Of a stretch of DNA of 9,642 bases, positions 6,656-9,642 are shown in pieces. Under the pieces are notes generated by a model that was given only the letters and a program-made list of their open reading frames with translations, was not told the origin of the DNA and made no database searches. This stretch comes from Acidobacteriota bacterium (lineage in GTDB: Bacteria > Acidobacteriota > Terriglobia > Terriglobales > Acidobacteriaceae). The position numbers were made by a program, and so were the translations under genes. The stretch is from positions 1-9,642 of the forward strand of contig JAJZIF010000102.1 in assembly GCA_021810735.1 (NCBI GenBank), written 5' to 3'. Within the stretch, counting starts at the first letter, position 1. Each line of letters starts with the position of its first letter.

Positions 6656-6865
6656 TGGGCCTCTCGTTCTTTCAAGGTTGAAGGTCTCTTTGGGTGAACA
6701 GACGTACAGACTTTCCGTTCCCATTTTGGTTGGCCTCGGCTTTGCCGCAATCCTAAAATTCAGGTTGCATGAAGCCTTTGTCATCTTCCCAGAGACATGT
6801 AAATGCTCTGCGAATTCTATGTGAACGTTTGATGAATGATGCGGAAGGTTTGTTAAGGGAACGGC
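6656..6865 (-). promoter_or_regulatory. Upstream region of the porin gene
   Basis: About 210 noncoding bases lie between the PIG-L terminator and the porin start. They should contain the porin promoter and leader. The part at 6770-6865 is AT-richer than the surrounding genes. I see no promoter hexamers good enough to place. Confidence 0.4.
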
Positions 6866-6894
6866 AAAAAAACCGGGCTGGGAAAATGCCCGGT
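6866..6894 (-). terminator. Intrinsic terminator of the PIG-L gene
   Basis: Read on the minus strand, ACCGGGC (6894-6888) pairs with GCCCGGT (6878-6872) around a 9-base loop, and the transcript continues into a run of T (6872-6866). It begins 37 bases after the stop codon at 6931 and separates the PIG-L gene from the porin gene downstream on the same strand. Confidence 0.9.
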
Positions 6895-6930
6895 CTGCAT
6901 TGCAATTGTGTATGTAGGGAAAACGGCTAC

Positions 6931-9642
6931 TTATTTGGCTGCTATCAAGTTTGCAAATAGACGGAAGGCGCCAGGAACGGCCTGCGTGACCTGGCGGTAG
7001 AGCGCGTAGGCGACATAGGTGTAGGTCCCGTTGCCGTAGCGGGTATAAACGAGACCTCCATCCTGCGGGGCTTGGCCGGGGTCGTGCGTCTCAGTAGGAG
7101 CGGTGTAGTGCGAGTCCCAGGTGGTGAGGAAAGAATGGCCACGCTCTTCGACCCAGCCGTTGAAGTCGGCGGAGGTAATGTGGTTGGGATAGTTGAGGAG
7201 CGGGTCATTCGGCTTGAGGATTTTGACGGGCTGGGTTTCGACGACGACTTCCTCAGGGCTGCGGGCGAGGTGGATGTGGTAAGGCGCGGCGGGAGTGAAG
7301 TTTGTGCGCTGATACTGCACGATGAGGTTGCCGCCGTTGTGAACGTAGTCGAGCAGGCGCTGACGGTAGGTCATAAGCGCGGGGCGGTCAGAGTACGCAC
7401 GGATGCCGATGATGATGGTGTGGTACTGGCTGAGATCGCCAGTGGCGAGGTCGGAATCGGTAAGGGGGGTGGGATGAATGCCAATTTCGGACAGCGCCTC
7501 AGGGACGCGGTCACCCGTGCCCATGACGTAGCCGACTTTGAGATTGGGGACGACCTTGATGGCGACGCCACGGGCGTGATAGGCGGCAGGTTTGTAGAGA
7601 TAGTAGGGGCGGAGGCCGGAGTAGCCCACCTGCTGGAATCCTTCTATATACCTGGCGCCATCACTGGTGGCGACAGCCTGGATGTCGTAGTCCTGCGTGG
7701 TCAGGTCGTCGGGATCCACATGGAAGGTGACAGTCTGTGAGTCGCCTGCGACGAGGGTGAGCGGCTGACTGGATGGGTTGGAAGTCCAGCCGGTAGGCAG
7801 GTTGAGGTGGAGGGTGGCGGATTTGATGTCCTGCGTGTCATTGCGTACAGAGACGACGAGCGGGAAGGAGTGGGAGCCGATGGGGACGACTCCGGCGTGC
7901 CGCATGAGATTGATCGAGAGTTTGGGTACGACGACGAGTGGCCATGAGACCTGACCGATGCCGTGTTCGCGATGAGCTGTTTGTACGATCTGGCCGATGC
8001 GGATGGGGACGCCGTCATAGGTGAATTCGGCCCAGCCGGCGAGCGGATAAGGCGCGAAGGGGCGGCCGAGCCATTTGGGATCTTGAATGTTGTAGTAAGC
8101 CTGTTCGACATTGGGCCGCGTGAAGTAGGGGCGGGTGAAGATGGCGGTTGCCGGGACGGTGGTCTCAAAGACAGCGTCGGTGGCGCTGGTGCCGGTGGAT
8201 GGATCCGCGGGCGCGGAGATCTGGTGGACGGGCCAGTGTTCGCCGTTGGGGTTGGTGAGCCATGCGCGCTCGAGTTGAAGGGGACCGTTGGGGGACCAGT
8301 TGTGGGCGGCGGTGATGTGGACGCGAACCTGGAGGGATTCGTCGGGGGTGACCCACTCGGGTGTGTTTTGCGGAACGAGGCTGCCGAAGAAGCGGTTGGA
8401 GCGCTGGGGTGCGGTCTGGCGATAGACGCGGACCTGAAGGCCTAGGGCTTCCGCGAGGGCGGTGTTGAATTGCACGGCTTTGACGCGGAGGACATGGGTG
8501 ATGTTGGTCTTGTCGAGGGGTGCGAGATCGCTGTTGCGGACGGCGGCGATGAGGGCGCGGGTTTCGCGGAGTCCGGCGGCTAGATCAGGCGCGATGGCGG
8601 CCGGATGCGTGGGCTCGTAGGCAGCGTTGGCGTGGTTGACGTGCTCGCTGATTTGCCGGAGCGCGGCGACGAGGAAGGCCTTGTTGCCGGAGTGGGCGAG
8701 GGTGGCAATGCCGTTGATCGATGTGTTGATGCCGTCAAAGAAGGAGGTTTCGAGGCCGTCGTGGTAGGTTTCCGCCGATTTGGGGACACGTGAGGCGTAG
8801 AGGTGATAGCTGACGGAGGATGGTCCAGGGAACTGGGTGAATCCGCCGCCGAACTGGGATTTGTGCATGCCCCAGCCTTTGCGCGCGATCTGGATGTAGG
8901 ACTGGCCGAGGAGCGGATCCCACTGGCCTTCCTGGATTTTGATGCTGACGGAGGGGACGTGATCGGTCCATTTTTTGGTGACGTAGTTGTAGAAACGGAC
9001 GGGTGCCCAGTGGTGCGTGGCGTAGTCGTACATACCCTTGGGCCCGATGGAATAGAAGGGCTCGCGGGCGTAGACCTTGTAGGGCGACCAGGGCTTGAGT
9101 CCGGCGGCCATCTGACTGCGGCAGACGTTGGAGTTTCCAGCGTCAGAGAATGCGCGCTGGTTCATTTCTCCGGCGACCTGGTGATGGCCATGTCCGTCGG
9201 TGATTCCGCCGACGAAGACAGAGACGAGGATCATGGGGCGGTAGATACGGACGGCGCGGACGACGTTGCAGAGGACGTTGTGATCGCCCCATTTTTGATG
9301 GGCTTCGGTGATGGTCTTGGAGAATCCATAGTCGATGAAGGGTGAGAAGACCTGTTCGGCGCCATAGTAGCGATCGGCGGAGAGAAGCTCGTTGGTGCGG
9401 ATGAGGCCGAGCGCGTCGTAGGTGGCGGGGGACATGGCGTTCTGGCCGCCTTCGCCGCGGGTGATGGTGAAGAGCTCAGTGGTGGCTCCATCGCCGCGCG
9501 AGAGTGTAGTGAGGAGGCCGCCGTCCTCGTCGTCGGGGTGGGCGACGATCATCATGACACTGCCCCAGGTGGTGAGCTTTTTGAGAGTCTGGGCGAGGCC
9601 GTCTGCGCCGCGGTCGATGGGCAGGGGTTGCGGCCACGCGGA
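6931..9642 (-). CDS. Multidomain PIG-L family deacetylase, N-terminus cut off
   Basis: The frame runs without a stop from 6931 to the window edge, giving 903 residues, so the true start lies to the right. The LmbE/PIG-L zinc-dependent N-deacetylase domain occupies about 28-230. It has MIVAHPDDEDGG (31-42; metal ligands H35 and D38, general base D37), TRGEGGQN (61-68) and the third-ligand motif DGHGHHQ (149-155). A middle region follows. About 585-662 is a NEW3-like beta-sandwich (NLPTGWTSNP, LVAGDSQTVTFHV). About 700-903 resembles a class I glutamine-amidotransferase-like fold (VGYVMGTGDRVPEAL, IIIGIRAY, YVHNGGNLIVQYQ) without an evident catalytic Cys-His pair. This layout occurs in large Acidobacteriota and Bacteroidota PIG-L proteins, which probably act on N-acetylated sugars. 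Export cannot be judged without the N-terminus. An ATG at 9555 is in frame but would begin inside the first beta strand. Confidence 0.93.
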   Translation of the reverse strand, partial: SAWPQPLPIDRGADGLAQTLKKLTTWGSVMMIVAHPDDEDGGLLTTLSRGDGATTELFTITRGEGGQNAMSPATYDALGLIRTNELLSADRYYGAEQVFSPFIDYGFSKTITEAHQKWGDHNVLCNVVRAVRIYRPMILVSVFVGGITDGHGHHQVAGEMNQRAFSDAGNSNVCRSQMAAGLKPWSPYKVYAREPFYSIGPKGMYDYATHHWAPVRFYNYVTKKWTDHVPSVSIKIQEGQWDPLLGQSYIQIARKGWGMHKSQFGGGFTQFPGPSSVSYHLYASRVPKSAETYHDGLETSFFDGINTSINGIATLAHSGNKAFLVAALRQISEHVNHANAAYEPTHPAAIAPDLAAGLRETRALIAAVRNSDLAPLDKTNITHVLRVKAVQFNTALAEALGLQVRVYRQTAPQRSNRFFGSLVPQNTPEWVTPDESLQVRVHITAAHNWSPNGPLQLERAWLTNPNGEHWPVHQISAPADPSTGTSATDAVFETTVPATAIFTRPYFTRPNVEQAYYNIQDPKWLGRPFAPYPLAGWAEFTYDGVPIRIGQIVQTAHREHGIGQVSWPLVVVPKLSINLMRHAGVVPIGSHSFPLVVSVRNDTQDIKSATLHLNLPTGWTSNPSSQPLTLVAGDSQTVTFHVDPDDLTTQDYDIQAVATSDGARYIEGFQQVGYSGLRPYYLYKPAAYHARGVAIKVVPNLKVGYVMGTGDRVPEALSEIGIHPTPLTDSDLATGDLSQYHTIIIGIRAYSDRPALMTYRQRLLDYVHNGGNLIVQYQRTNFTPAAPYHIHLARSPEEVVVETQPVKILKPNDPLLNYPNHITSADFNGWVEERGHSFLTTWDSHYTAPTETHDPGQAPQDGGLVYTRYGNGTYTYVAYALYRQVTQAVPGAFRLFANLIAAK

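Noticed and set aside
6200..6697. 165-aa Leu-rich plus-strand ORF
   Set aside because: Its Leu-rich sequence is the antisense reading of the Gln/Glu codons of the porin coiled coil.
7072..7740. 222-aa plus-strand ORF, and similar frames at 7963-8445 and 8803-9345
   Set aside because: They are Gly/Val/Asp-rich antisense frames of the PIG-L gene, typical of high-GC shadow ORFs.

Overview
The window is a piece of bacterial chromosome with high GC content. It most likely comes from an Acidobacteriota soil bacterium of the Terriglobia type (Granulicella/Terriglobus/Edaphobacter-like). That assignment is an inference from three things: the very large PIG-L deacetylase with extra C-terminal domains, the coiled-coil outer-membrane porin, and the small basic protein with an LSPEARARIAAAQKRRWAKQ-type tail. 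No rRNA, tRNA, mobile element, CRISPR array or phage gene was seen.

Left part (1-2254): a class I/II PLP aminotransferase on the minus strand ends against a hairpin at the window edge. Immediately upstream of its start, on the same strand, is the broken remnant of a GNAT/OlsB-like N-acyltransferase (about 1263-1953). It can only be read by changing frame at least four times. This remnant is the main hidden feature of the window. It explains the overlong aminotransferase reading frame and a misleading 127-aa open frame.

Middle part (2255-4842): a rightward pair, a 78-aa basic protein of unknown function and dUTPase (dut), is preceded by a leader hairpin and closed by a strong intrinsic terminator. 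A small KdgF-like cupin (minus) and an SDR-family protein (plus) are divergently arranged around a 137-bp gap. The SDR has lost the usual YxxxK catalytic pair. A small two-helix membrane protein (DUF3185-like) follows and ends at a near-perfect bidirectional hairpin.

Right part (4843-9642): two minus-strand envelope or carbohydrate-type genes. The downstream one is an outer-membrane beta-barrel protein with signal peptide and long Gln-rich coiled coil. The upstream one is a multidomain PIG-L family deacetylase whose N-terminus lies beyond the right edge. An intrinsic terminator between them argues for separate transcripts.

The genes form small independent units rather than one pathway. Apart from the eroded acyltransferase and the atypical SDR, no clearly new system is evident.
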